NCBI GenBank assembly: GCA_944384255.1
Contig: CALWSS010000058.1
Span: forward strand, 1-59,653
Source of the DNA: an uncultured Clostridia bacterium
GTDB taxonomy: Bacteria; Bacillota; Clostridia; Lachnospirales; Anaerotignaceae
Length of the DNA: 59,653 nucleotides
Direction: 5' to 3'
The position numbers were made by a program, and so were the translations under genes. Of this stretch, positions 25,996 through 34,935 are shown in pieces. The notes under the pieces were generated by a model. It saw only the letters and a list, made by a program, of their open reading frames with translations. It had not been told where the DNA came from and did not search any database. The stretch's first letter is position 1, and every line of letters begins with the position of its first letter.

Positions 25996-27054
25996 GTGGC
26001 CGGAGAATCCAAGACCGAAAAGGCCACGGACAAAAAGCGGCGTGACGAACGAAAAAAGGGAAATATATTCTTAAGCAACGACATAATTACTCTTATATCA
26101 CTTTTAGGTGCTTTTTTCTTAATGAAGCTGTATTTTCCAAGCATTTACGGCGGGATTAAGCAGTATTTGACTGAGTATATAAATTATGCCGGAACAAGAA
26201 TGGAAGTTACAAATGATGTAGTTTCTGATATGGCTTTTGATTTTGTTATCGCTTTTATTAAATTAGCAATGCCTGTTATGCTGGTGTCTATGGTTCTTGT
26301 TATACTCTCTACTGTTTTTCAGACAAGACTGCTTTTTTCAACTGAAAGTCTTATGCCTAAATTCAGCCGGCTCAGTCCTATAGGTGGTATAAGACGAATT
26401 ATTTCTGTAAGAAGTCTTGTTGAAGTTTTAAAAGGTCTTATTAAGATTATTATTTTATTCGTAATTTTATATAACTTTGTTAAAAAGCATATTTTAAATT
26501 TTCCGGAATTAATGTCCGTTGATTTAATATCATCATGCGCTTTTATGCTTGAGATGATAATGGATATGGTAATTAATATCGGCATAGCTTTTGCGGCTAT
26601 TTCTGTTTTTGACTATTTCTATCAGTGGTGGGAATACGAAAGACAGATGAAAATGACTAAAGAAGAGGTTAAAGAGGAGTACAAACAGCTGGAAGGCGAC
26701 CCGAAAGTTAAAGGCAAGATTAAAGAGACACAAAGAAAAATGGCTATGTCCAGAATGATGCAGGCAGTGCCTAATGCCGATGTAGTTGTTAAAAACCCTA
26801 CGCATTTTGCTGTGGCTCTTAAATATGACTTGAATAAAAACGTTGCACCTGTTGTTGTGGCCAAAGGTCAGGACGAACTGGCACTTAGAATAATACAGGT
26901 TGCTGAGGAAAACGACGTTTATGTTGTTGAAAACAGACCTTTAGCCAGAGCGCTTTATGCCGCAGTTGATGTTAATCAGGAAATACCGGCTGATTATTAC
27001 GGTGCTATTGCCGAAATACTTGTTTATGTATATAAACTTAAAAAGAAATTGTGA
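25996..27054 (+). CDS. flhB: Flagellar export switch protein FlhB
   Basis: 352 residues. Four membrane helices (about 30-50, 85-108, 145-165, 185-207) precede a cytoplasmic domain with the self-cleaving NPTH at 267-270. Cleavage changes export specificity from rod/hook to filament subunits on a signal from FliK. The start is GTG (25996) behind GGGGGGG. A paralogue of only the C-terminal domain is encoded at 53378. Confidence 0.96.
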   Translation: MAGESKTEKATDKKRRDERKKGNIFLSNDIITLISLLGAFFLMKLYFPSIYGGIKQYLTEYINYAGTRMEVTNDVVSDMAFDFVIAFIKLAMPVMLVSMVLVILSTVFQTRLLFSTESLMPKFSRLSPIGGIRRIISVRSLVEVLKGLIKIIILFVILYNFVKKHILNFPELMSVDLISSCAFMLEMIMDMVINIGIAFAAISVFDYFYQWWEYERQMKMTKEEVKEEYKQLEGDPKVKGKIKETQRKMAMSRMMQAVPNADVVVKNPTHFAVALKYDLNKNVAPVVVAKGQDELALRIIQVAEENDVYVVENRPLARALYAAVDVNQEIPADYYGAIAEILVYVYKLKKKL

Positions 27055-27081
27055 CTTTGACTTTAAAATGGAGAATCAGGA

Positions 27082-29145
27082 ATGAAAAGTTTATTTAATA
27101 ATGCCATTTCATTATTTGTTATAGTAATTGTTCTTTTAATATTCATACCTTTGAATCCGTTTGTAATAGATATATTCTTTATACTTAATATATCATTATC
27201 GTTTATTATTCTGCTTATAACAATGAATATTAAGGAACCTCTTGAATTTTCTATTTTTCCTTCACTGCTTTTGATAACTACATTATTCAGGCTTGGACTT
27301 AACATTTCATCCACAAGGCTTATACTTACTCGTCAGGGTGAAGCCGGACAGGTAATAAAGGCTTTTGGTAACTTTGTACTTCAGGGAAATGTTGTAGTTG
27401 GTGTACTTATATTCCTTATTATAGTTTTAGTTCAGTTCATAGTTATATCAAAAGGTGCCGAAAGAGTTGCCGAAGTTGCCGCAAGGTTTACTTTGGATGC
27501 CATGCCGGGCAAGCAGATGGCTATTGATGCCGACTTAAGCTCAGGCTTAATTAATGAACAGGAGGCTAAAAACAGACGTTATAAAATACAGAAAGAATCC
27601 GACTTTTACGGTGCAATGGACGGTGCCACAAAGATAGTAAAAGGCGATGCCATAATGTCTATTATTATAACGTGTATTAACTTTATAGCCGGCACAATAA
27701 TAGGCATGCTTAAGTCAAGCATGTCTTTTACAGAAGTTCTTCAGGTTTACTCAATAGCAACAATAGGTGACGGCCTTGTTTCACAGATACCGGCTCTTTT
27801 GATTTCAACATCAACAGGTATGATTGTTACAAGAGCTGTTTCTGAAGGCAGTTTGAACTTTGATGTTACAAAGCAGTTCTTAGCCCAGCCAAGGTCTATT
27901 ATGACAGGCGGCGGTATATTGGCTGTTTTAGCTGTTATACCGGGCATGCCGCATTTTCAGCTGATAGTAATATCTGCCGCTTTAATAGCTTTAGGCTATA
28001 CGGTATCAAAGAAAATGCAGCTTCAGGCTCAAATGGCAGAAATTGCTGAGGAGCCAATGGCTCAGGAGGAAGTTCAGGATAATTCCTATAAAGATATAAA
28101 CAGTGTTTACTCACTTTTAAATGTAGAGCCTATAGAAATGGAGTTCGGCTACAGCCTTATACCTTTAGCCGATGAATCCAGCGGCGGAAAACTGATAAAC
28201 CGAATAGTTATTTTCCGCCGGCAGTTTGCTCAGGAAATGGGTCTTGTTATTCCGTCTGTAAGGTTACGTGACAGCTCAAGCCTTAATACAAATCAATACG
28301 TAATAAAGATTAAAGGCGAGGAAGTGGCAAGAGGCGAGATTTTAATTGATTATTACTTGGCTCTTGAACCGCCTAACCCGTCAGGCGACATAGACGGTAT
28401 AGAAACAATAGAGCCGGCTTACGGCATACCAAGCAAATGGATTACGCCGGACTTGAAAGAAACAGCCGAGATTTACGGCTATACTGTAATAGACCCGCTT
28501 TCTGTAATGGTTACTCATTTATCGGAAGTAATTAGGCAGCATGCTTATGAGCTTTTAACACGAAACGAAGTTATGCAGCTTTTGGAAAACTTGAAAAAAA
28601 CATCAAAAGAACTTGTGGAAGAGGCTTTTCCGAATGTTATTTCATACGGAACTTTCCAGAAAATACTTTCCAACTTGTTAAAAGAAGGAATACCTATAAA
28701 GGACTTAAACACTATTTTGGAATGTATAGTTGATTCGTCATCTGATACAAAAGACCCGGATACTCTTCTTGGCAATATCCGTGTTGAGCTTAAACGTACC
28801 ATAACAAGAAAATTCTGTGAAAACGGCCAGATGAAAGTAATGACTCTTGACGGAGAGGCAGAAAGACTTATAGCTTCAAACCTTGTTAAAGGTGAGAGAG
28901 GCATTTACCTTGCTTTAAGCCCTGATGTAATGCAGAAATTTATTAGCAAGCTTTCTGAAAACGTTAAAAAATTCAGCGACCTTTCTCAGCCGCCTATACT
29001 TCTTACAAGCCATGTAATACGGCTTTATGTGTACCGCTTAATAGAGCAGTTTTTTCCGAATGTATACGTTTTGTCATTTAACGAAATAGCAAATAATGTG
29101 CAGATACAGGCAGTTGGCAATATTACGCTTGATAATAAACAATAA
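27082..29145 (+). CDS. flhA: Flagellar export gate protein FlhA
   Basis: 687 residues. The N-terminal half has about eight membrane helices with the FHIPEP motif region (STRLILTRQGEAGQVIKAFG, near 75-95), then the cytoplasmic domain that docks chaperone-substrate complexes. It forms the nonameric ring of the export gate. In most Clostridia flhF and flhG follow; here the next gene is the sigma factor at once. Confidence 0.96.
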   Translation: MKSLFNNAISLFVIVIVLLIFIPLNPFVIDIFFILNISLSFIILLITMNIKEPLEFSIFPSLLLITTLFRLGLNISSTRLILTRQGEAGQVIKAFGNFVLQGNVVVGVLIFLIIVLVQFIVISKGAERVAEVAARFTLDAMPGKQMAIDADLSSGLINEQEAKNRRYKIQKESDFYGAMDGATKIVKGDAIMSIIITCINFIAGTIIGMLKSSMSFTEVLQVYSIATIGDGLVSQIPALLISTSTGMIVTRAVSEGSLNFDVTKQFLAQPRSIMTGGGILAVLAVIPGMPHFQLIVISAALIALGYTVSKKMQLQAQMAEIAEEPMAQEEVQDNSYKDINSVYSLLNVEPIEMEFGYSLIPLADESSGGKLINRIVIFRRQFAQEMGLVIPSVRLRDSSSLNTNQYVIKIKGEEVARGEILIDYYLALEPPNPSGDIDGIETIEPAYGIPSKWITPDLKETAEIYGYTVIDPLSVMVTHLSEVIRQHAYELLTRNEVMQLLENLKKTSKELVEEAFPNVISYGTFQKILSNLLKEGIPIKDLNTILECIVDSSSDTKDPDTLLGNIRVELKRTITRKFCENGQMKVMTLDGEAERLIASNLVKGERGIYLALSPDVMQKFISKLSENVKKFSDLSQPPILLTSHVIRLYVYRLIEQFFPNVYVLSFNEIANNVQIQAVGNITLDNKQ

Positions 29146-29159
29146 TTGGGGATGCTTTT

Positions 29160-29963
29160 ATGATTGTGCAGAATGAATTTGAAGAAAAAAGCAATGAAGA
29201 ACTGCTTGAGAAATACAGCCGTACAAAAGACCAGCGTTTAAAGCAGGAGATTGTATTAAGATATATATACTTAATTAAAAGCATAGCCATACAGTTTAGG
29301 GGTGTATATTCTAATTTTGCTCAGGTAGAAGATATAGTAAATGAAAGCGTAGTAGCTCTTATGAAAGCCGTTGACAAGTACGACCCTAATATGAATACAA
29401 AATTTGAAACTTTTGTTTCAAAGCGCTTAAAGGGCCTTATTATAGATATAACAAGAAAGCAGGACTGGGTGCCAAGAACAATACGAAAAGAGCTAAAAGA
29501 TATAGACGAAGCTACAAAAGCGCTTTATGAAAAACTGGGCAGGTTCCCAACTGACCAGGAAACAGCTGATTATTTGAACATAAGTTTAGATAAATATTTA
29601 AAAATAGCCGGAAAGTCCAATGTTTATAACTTAGTTTCTCTGGATAGCTTTTTATCTGAGCAGACTAATGAAAGAAGTGAAAAAAACTTAATAAGCAAAG
29701 AGCAGCTTCCGGAAGAACAGATTGAAAACCAAGAAATGCGTAAGGTTTTAAAAGAAGGTCTGCTCAGTTTAAAAAAGAATGAGCAGTTGGTTCTTTCTTT
29801 ATACTACAGAAAAGAGCTTACAATGAGGGAGATAGCCGAAGTTATGAATCTGAGCAAACCGAGAATTTCTCAGATACATGCTAATGCCATCAGAAAGCTG
29901 AGAATTTATATGGAAAAAAATTACTCAATGGAGGGAATACATAATGTTTCAGGGATTTTATAA
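29160..29963 (+). CDS. fliA: RNA polymerase sigma factor for flagellar operons (FliA/SigD, sigma-28)
   Basis: 267 residues. Region 2 has RYIYLIKSIAIQFRG and EDIVNESVVALMKAVDKYD, region 3 GRFPTDQETADYLNIS, region 4 LSLYYRKELTMREIAEVMNLSK and PRISQIHANAIRKL. This is the class of FliA/SigD/WhiG that reads TAAA/CCGAT-type promoters, five of which are seen in this window. Its partner anti-sigma FlgM is at 41822. It overlaps the following gene by 20 nt. The symbol sigD is used in Bacillus. Confidence 0.95.
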   Translation: MIVQNEFEEKSNEELLEKYSRTKDQRLKQEIVLRYIYLIKSIAIQFRGVYSNFAQVEDIVNESVVALMKAVDKYDPNMNTKFETFVSKRLKGLIIDITRKQDWVPRTIRKELKDIDEATKALYEKLGRFPTDQETADYLNISLDKYLKIAGKSNVYNLVSLDSFLSEQTNERSEKNLISKEQLPEEQIENQEMRKVLKEGLLSLKKNEQLVLSLYYRKELTMREIAEVMNLSKPRISQIHANAIRKLRIYMEKNYSMEGIHNVSGIL

Positions 29964-30693
29964 CCTTGCTTCAGGAATGATTACACAAAACAGGAATCTT
30001 GACATTGTGAGCAACAATATCACCAATTCCCTTACTCCTGGATACAAAAAAGACACTATGACATCAAGCACATTTCAGGAAGAAATGATTTCAAGAACGG
30101 GCAATTTAGATAAAAGTTCGCCTCAGGCGTTAAATAATATTGCCATGATTCGTACTGCAACGGGTGTTGTAACAGACTACACTCAGGGACAGTTGGAAGA
30201 AACAGGCAATCCCCTTGATATGGCTTTAACATCAGACGGATTTTTCCAGATACAGACTCAAAACGGATATGTATACACAAGAAACGGCTCATTTATCGTA
30301 GATGATGAAGGCTATCTTGCTTTGCAGTCAGTAGGCCGTGTTATGGGCACAAACGGAGCAGGAATATATTTAGGCACTGACGACATAAGTGTTGATGCCT
30401 CAGGAACAGTACACCTTCCAAACGGCAGTACGGCAGGCACAATAGCTGTTGTTAATTTTGATGATAAAACACAGCTTGACAAAGCCGAAAACGGTGTTTT
30501 CACATCAAATGCCCAGCCGACGGCTTATAACGGCACAATACTGCAAAAGAATATTGAACAGTCAAATGTGGATTCAGTACAGGAAATGGTTAACATGATG
30601 GAAAGCCAGAGAGCACTTCAAAGTGCGGCACAGGTGCTTAAAATTTATGACCAGCTGATGAATAAGGCTGTTAACGATATAGGTCAGGTTTAA
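29944..30693 (+). CDS. Flagellar rod/hook protein of the FlgF/FlgG family (FlhO-like)
   Basis: 249 residues. The axial N-terminus is YNLASGMITQNRNLDIVSNN with ITNSLTPGYKK, and the C-terminus is NVDSVQEMVNMMESQRALQS. It belongs to the distal rod family. The order sigma factor, then two FlgG-like genes, then cheC suggests the Bacillus FlhO/FlhP pair, so it is the first of the two distal rod proteins. The exact assignment FlgF versus FlgG cannot be made without alignment. Its ATG overlaps the sigma gene. Confidence 0.88.
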   Translation: MFQGFYNLASGMITQNRNLDIVSNNITNSLTPGYKKDTMTSSTFQEEMISRTGNLDKSSPQALNNIAMIRTATGVVTDYTQGQLEETGNPLDMALTSDGFFQIQTQNGYVYTRNGSFIVDDEGYLALQSVGRVMGTNGAGIYLGTDDISVDASGTVHLPNGSTAGTIAVVNFDDKTQLDKAENGVFTSNAQPTAYNGTILQKNIEQSNVDSVQEMVNMMESQRALQSAAQVLKIYDQLMNKAVNDIGQV

Positions 30694-30708
30694 TTTGGGG
30701 GCGTAGTT

Positions 30709-31422
30709 ATGAATTTTTCTTTTTATTCCGGCGCAGTAGGCGCCCAAACAATGCAGGACAGAATAGATGTTATATCAAACAACATAGCAAACTTAAACAC
30801 AGAGGGATATAAAACAAAAAACGGCACTTTTACCGACTTAATATACAGCCAAATGGGCTCAGGACAAGGTGTACAGGCAGGGCTTACTCATGGTTCAGGC
30901 TCTAAACTCAGCAAAACAGATACTATTTTTGATCAGGGTAATTTAACACATACAGGCCTGCCTTTGGACTATGCCATAAACGGTGACGGATTTTTTGCTC
31001 TTTATGACCCGGCAACTCAAACAAGGACATATACAAGATATGGAAGTTTTCAGCTTTCTCAACAGCAAAACGGTGAATTTTACATTACAGACAGCAACGG
31101 CAAATGGGTTTTAGACCAAAACGGTAATCCTATAACTGCTCAAAGTCCTGAAGGTGATCATCCAATAGGAGTGTTTGTTTTTGCTCAGAAAAACGGTATG
31201 CAGAGTGTGGGAAACACAGAGTTTATACCTGTTGGAAAGAACGGAAATCCTACTGCTACAAACGGTCAGGGTGTTCTTATGCAAGGTGCTGTTGAGGATT
31301 CTAATGTGGATTTTGCCAAAGAAATGGCTGAAATTTTACAGACTCAGAGGGTTTATCAGATGTCTTTAAAAATGGTTCAGACTTCCGATGAGATTGAAAG
31401 CACTATCAACAGTCTTAGATAA
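30709..31422 (+). CDS. Flagellar rod/hook protein of the FlgG family (FlhP-like)
   Basis: 237 residues. The axial motif IDVISNNIANLNTEGYKTKN is near residues 18-37 and the C-terminus is SNVDFAKEMAEILQTQRVYQ followed by MSLKMVQTSDEIESTINSL. Paired with the preceding gene 16 nt upstream, it likely builds the distal rod. GGGGGCG precedes the ATG. FlgG is the most probable family name. Confidence 0.88.
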   Translation: MNFSFYSGAVGAQTMQDRIDVISNNIANLNTEGYKTKNGTFTDLIYSQMGSGQGVQAGLTHGSGSKLSKTDTIFDQGNLTHTGLPLDYAINGDGFFALYDPATQTRTYTRYGSFQLSQQQNGEFYITDSNGKWVLDQNGNPITAQSPEGDHPIGVFVFAQKNGMQSVGNTEFIPVGKNGNPTATNGQGVLMQGAVEDSNVDFAKEMAEILQTQRVYQMSLKMVQTSDEIESTINSLR

Positions 31423-31440
31423 AAAGTTAGGAGAATATAT

Positions 31441-32067
31441 ATGACTATTTCAAAGTATGAGGATATAAACAGTTTCGGACTTGATGTTTTAAAAGAAATA
31501 GGCAGCATAGGAACAGGAAATGCAGCTACGGCTCTTTCTAAGGTATTATCAAAAAAAATAGAAATGACTTTGCCTCAGGTTAAAATTTTGGACTTTAACA
31601 GGGCCATATATGAACTTGGCGGTCCGGAAACAATAGTTGCCGGTGTACTTGTTCAGCTTTACGGTGAAGTAAACGGTATGATGCTTTATTTGCAGAAGCT
31701 GGATTTTATTAATATTATACTTGAAAGCCTTATGGGTAAAAAAATAAATAGCTATATGGATTTAGACGAAATAGAACGCTCAGCATTAATAGAAGTCAGC
31801 AACATAATAATTTCGTCTTATATAAATGCCATATCTTCACTTACAGGCATAACAATTAATTTGTCTGTACCTGATGTGTGTGTAAATATGCTGGGTGGCA
31901 TTATGAATGCTCCTATTGCCGAATACGGATATGAAACGGATAAATTAATGACAATAGGCGGTGGCTTCAGCTGTGACGGCATGGAGTTATACAGCAACTT
32001 AATTCTTATGCCGGAAATAGATTCTTTAAACTTTTTAATGCAGAAATTGGGTGTTTCATGTGAATAA
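31441..32067 (+). CDS. cheC: Chemotaxis phosphatase CheC (first active site degenerate)
   Basis: 208 residues, a CheC fold with two internal repeats. The second phosphatase motif is intact: E118 and N121 in IEVSN. In the first, the usual Glu-x-x-Asn reads KEIGS (E19, S22): the asparagine is serine. So only one CheY-P hydrolysing site is likely to work. CheC binds CheD, whose gene follows with overlap, and this pair tunes receptor adaptation. GGAGAA is upstream. Confidence 0.93.
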   Translation: MTISKYEDINSFGLDVLKEIGSIGTGNAATALSKVLSKKIEMTLPQVKILDFNRAIYELGGPETIVAGVLVQLYGEVNGMMLYLQKLDFINIILESLMGKKINSYMDLDEIERSALIEVSNIIISSYINAISSLTGITINLSVPDVCVNMLGGIMNAPIAEYGYETDKLMTIGGGFSCDGMELYSNLILMPEIDSLNFLMQKLGVSCE

Positions 32068-32548
32068 AGCTTATACAGTAGGCATAGCCGATATGAAAAT
32101 ATGCAGGGCCCCGGGGGTTTTAATTACTTATGCTCTTGGTTCTTGTGTGGGTATATGCATTTATGATCCGGTACTTAGATTAGCCGGACTTATACATATC
32201 ATGCTTCCGAATATTTATAAAAACCAGAGAGAACAGAATATTTTAAAATATGCAGACTCCGGCATTCCTGAGATGATAAGAAAAATGGAGGCTTTCGGTG
32301 CTGCAAGAAGCCGGCTTATAGCTAAAATAGCCGGAGGCGCCAAAATGTTTGAAGTTGCCGGAGGAAACAGCTCACTTAACAATATAGGTGCAAGAAATGT
32401 AGAAAGTGTAAGGCAGGTACTGCGAAAAGAACGTATACCAATACTGAAAGAAGACGTAGGCAGCAATTATGCAAGAACACTGTCTTTTGATGCGTCAACA
32501 GGCGATGCTATAGTTAAATCTTTTGGAAAAGGTGAAATAAAACTTTAA
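32060..32548 (+). CDS. cheD: Chemoreceptor glutamine deamidase CheD
   Basis: 162 residues from GTG at 32060, preferred over GTG at 32051 because GGG at 32050-32052 gives proper spacing. The catalytic Cys29 in LGSCVGI and His46 in LIHIMLP are present. CheD converts glutamines to glutamates on receptors and is captured by CheC. It overlaps cheC by 8 nt, the usual cheCD coupling. It ends the long fla/che operon. Confidence 0.94.
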   Translation: MNKAYTVGIADMKICRAPGVLITYALGSCVGICIYDPVLRLAGLIHIMLPNIYKNQREQNILKYADSGIPEMIRKMEAFGAARSRLIAKIAGGAKMFEVAGGNSSLNNIGARNVESVRQVLRKERIPILKEDVGSNYARTLSFDASTGDAIVKSFGKGEIKL

Positions 32549-32585
32549 GTAAAGAGCAATATTTTAGTTAAATAAGTTATAGTTC

Positions 32586-32612
32586 TTATTTTTTCAGTCA
32601 TTTAGACGATAT
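32586..32612 (+). promoter_or_regulatory. Sigma-28-type promoter of cheV
   Basis: TTATTTTT, 11 nt, GACGATAT. Two near-identical sites lie upstream of flgM (41758-41784) and cheA (minus strand, 51932-51958). Spacing and -10 form match the flagellar sigma class. The mRNA would begin just before the cheV Shine-Dalgarno. Confidence 0.6.
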
Positions 32613-32634
32613 TAAAAGTAAGGAGGGTTTGGCT

Positions 32635-33570
32635 ATGGAGAATGAAGGCAGAAAGACCGGTATTTTACTGGAATCCGGTACTAATGAAATAGAGATAATG
32701 GAATTTACAATTGATAATAATTTATACGGCATTAATGTTGCTAAAGTCAGGGAGATTATTATGGCTGACAAGGTAAAGCCTATGCCACATACACATCCGG
32801 CAGTAGAGGGTATATTTAAACCGAGAGATATACTTATTACTGTTGTGGATTTGCCTATGTATTTAACCGGAGTTCCGTCTAAAAAAGAAGAAAGGGATTT
32901 GTTTATAATTACAAATTTCAATAACTTATTTATAGCTTTCCGTGTGCATACGGTAGAGGGTATATGCCGTATTTCTTGGAGAGACATACAAAAACCGGAT
33001 AAAACTGTTGCAGGCGGTGAAGAAGGTGTTGCAACAGGCATAGCACAGTGTGGAAAAGACCTTGTTACAATACTTGACTTTGAAAAAATAGTAGCTGAAA
33101 TAGCGCCGGAAACAGGCATACAGCTCAGTGAGATTGATAAAATGGGCCACAGGGAAAGGAACGCTTCGCCTATAGTTATAGCTGAAGACTCCATACTTCT
33201 TTCTAAAATGATGACTGAAGCATTAAGCAAAGCCGGATATACAAACATTTCAAAGTTTAATAACGGACAGGAAGCATGGGACTATCTTGTAACTTTGAAA
33301 AATGAAGAAGATTTAAAGAGTAAAGTTGCTCTTATAATTACAGATATAGAAATGCCTATGATGGACGGCCACAGACTTACAAAACTTGTTAAGTCGGATG
33401 AAAAACTTAAATCAATTCCGATTATTATTTTCTCATCTTTAATTAATCATGAAATGGAAATAAAGGGTAAACAGCTTGGAGCTGATGAGCAGCTTTCAAA
33501 GCCGGAAATAGGTCACTTGGTGGAAGTTATAGACCAGTTATTATTAAAAAGCAAAAACAAAGACAAATAA
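32635..33570 (+). CDS. cheV: Chemotaxis coupling protein CheV (CheW + receiver)
   Basis: 311 residues. The CheW-like coupling domain (about 15-165) has NLYGINVAKVREII and GIFKPRDILITVVDLPMYL. The receiver domain (about 175-300) has acid pocket ED, a phosphorylatable Asp in LIITDIEMPMMDG and the K of LSKPE. CheV couples receptors to CheA and is thought to adjust sensitivity. ATG at 32635 was chosen (8 nt after AAGGAGGG) over TTG at 32629. It has its own promoter although it follows the cheD operon. Confidence 0.94.
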   Translation: MENEGRKTGILLESGTNEIEIMEFTIDNNLYGINVAKVREIIMADKVKPMPHTHPAVEGIFKPRDILITVVDLPMYLTGVPSKKEERDLFIITNFNNLFIAFRVHTVEGICRISWRDIQKPDKTVAGGEEGVATGIAQCGKDLVTILDFEKIVAEIAPETGIQLSEIDKMGHRERNASPIVIAEDSILLSKMMTEALSKAGYTNISKFNNGQEAWDYLVTLKNEEDLKSKVALIITDIEMPMMDGHRLTKLVKSDEKLKSIPIIIFSSLINHEMEIKGKQLGADEQLSKPEIGHLVEVIDQLLLKSKNKDK

Positions 33571-33605
33571 TAACTGATTGATAATAAGCAAAGGGGGTTT
33601 TGACA

Positions 33606-34847
33606 ATGCGTAAATTCATTGTAAGGCAGCCGATTAAAGATAACTTAGGTTCTACTTTTGGTTACGAAATATTATTTCATGTGGAAAATGAGCATGATGA
33701 ATTAATGAAAGACTATGCGGCAGCAGATTCTATTTCGTCTTTTCTGATGCAAAACAGTGAAAAGATATCATCAGCTGAAAAGGTATTTATGACATTTACG
33801 CCAAACCTGCTTTTTAAAAATACTCCTAAAATGTTTCAGCCGGATAATCTTATAATACAGATTGACGACAGTGTAATTATACACCCTTTGGCTGCTAACA
33901 TAATAAAGCGATATTTAGACGAAGGCTATAAGTTCTGCATAAATGATTTTCAGTTTTCACCGAGATACTTTAGCTTTTTGGAGTATGTGGATTACTTAAA
34001 AATAGACGCTAAACTTGTTACAAGTGAAACATCAATGAATAACCTTTTAAGGCTGGGCAGCGGTTTTAATAAAAAATGCATTATAACAGGCATTGATGAT
34101 GAAACGCTCTATAATAAAGTAAAGGAATTTCCTACAGATTATTATCAAGGCAGCTACATTGCCGAGGCTATGGCAACTAAGACCAATAAAACGGAATTTA
34201 TGCAGAGCAATTTCTTCCAATTGGTAGTTGCCGTTACAAAAGATGAGCCTGATTTAGACGAGATAGAGGAAATTATAACACGTGATGCAACACTTACATA
34301 CGCAATATTAAAAATGGTAAACTCCGTTCATTTTGCTTTAAGGCACAGAACGGCTTCTGTTAAACAGGCGTTAACTATTCTTGGTATTAATCAGCTTAAG
34401 CAGTGGGTGTACCTGCTTAGCTTTGAGCAGAAGGGTGAAATAAGTGCAAGCTCTGAAGAAATGCTCAAGATTTCATTCCAGAGGGCTAATTTCTGCCTTG
34501 AACTGTATAAGTATATTAAGGATTTGCATATTACTAAATCGGATGTTTATCTTTTGGGTATGTTCTCTACAATAGATGCACTGGTAGATGCTCCGGTTAA
34601 CGAAGTAATAAACGAAATACCTATTTCAGACGAAGTTAAGAAGGCTATTGTAGCAAAAGAAGGCAAATGCGGAACATTATTAAAACTTATAATTAGTTAC
34701 GAAAAAGCCGACTGGAAGAACATAACTGTTTATGCACAGGAACTTAGTGTGCCACTGGATATACTGGCACAGATTTATTTTGACTGTGTAGAACGTGTAA
34801 ATGAAGTTTGGAAAAATATAGTAAGCCAAACAAGCGATTTTAAATAA
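33606..34847 (+). CDS. EAL-HDOD signalling protein (YuxH/CdgJ type, EAL degenerate)
   Basis: 413 residues. The first ~200 follow the EAL phosphodiesterase fold, but where EAL is expected the sequence reads GYEILFHV and metal ligands are not evident, so cyclic-di-GMP hydrolysis is unlikely. The second half is an HDOD domain (RDATLTYAILKMVNSVHFAL through ITKSDVYLLGM). Proteins of this build regulate motility in other bacteria. It lies 35 nt after cheV and ends at a terminator, so it is probably co-transcribed with cheV. ATG at 33606 has AAGGGGG at correct spacing. Confidence 0.88.
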   Translation: MRKFIVRQPIKDNLGSTFGYEILFHVENEHDELMKDYAAADSISSFLMQNSEKISSAEKVFMTFTPNLLFKNTPKMFQPDNLIIQIDDSVIIHPLAANIIKRYLDEGYKFCINDFQFSPRYFSFLEYVDYLKIDAKLVTSETSMNNLLRLGSGFNKKCIITGIDDETLYNKVKEFPTDYYQGSYIAEAMATKTNKTEFMQSNFFQLVVAVTKDEPDLDEIEEIITRDATLTYAILKMVNSVHFALRHRTASVKQALTILGINQLKQWVYLLSFEQKGEISASSEEMLKISFQRANFCLELYKYIKDLHITKSDVYLLGMFSTIDALVDAPVNEVINEIPISDEVKKAIVAKEGKCGTLLKLIISYEKADWKNITVYAQELSVPLDILAQIYFDCVERVNEVWKNIVSQTSDFK

Positions 34848-34862
34848 ACTTATAGCAAACAA

Positions 34863-34905
34863 AAGAGAGCGGAATAAATTTTTTTGTTTTATTCCACTCT
34901 CTTAT
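34863..34905. terminator. Bidirectional terminator between EAL-HDOD and ComFB-domain genes
   Basis: AAGAGAGCGGAATAAA (34863-34878) pairs with TTTATTCCACTCTCTT (34888-34903) with one mismatch across a short T-rich loop; a T-rich tail follows. It ends cheV/EAL-HDOD on the plus strand and probably the parA operon on the minus strand. Confidence 0.9.
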
Positions 34906-34935
34906 TTTATTTAAAAACTGTTTAAAAGCCGGCTA

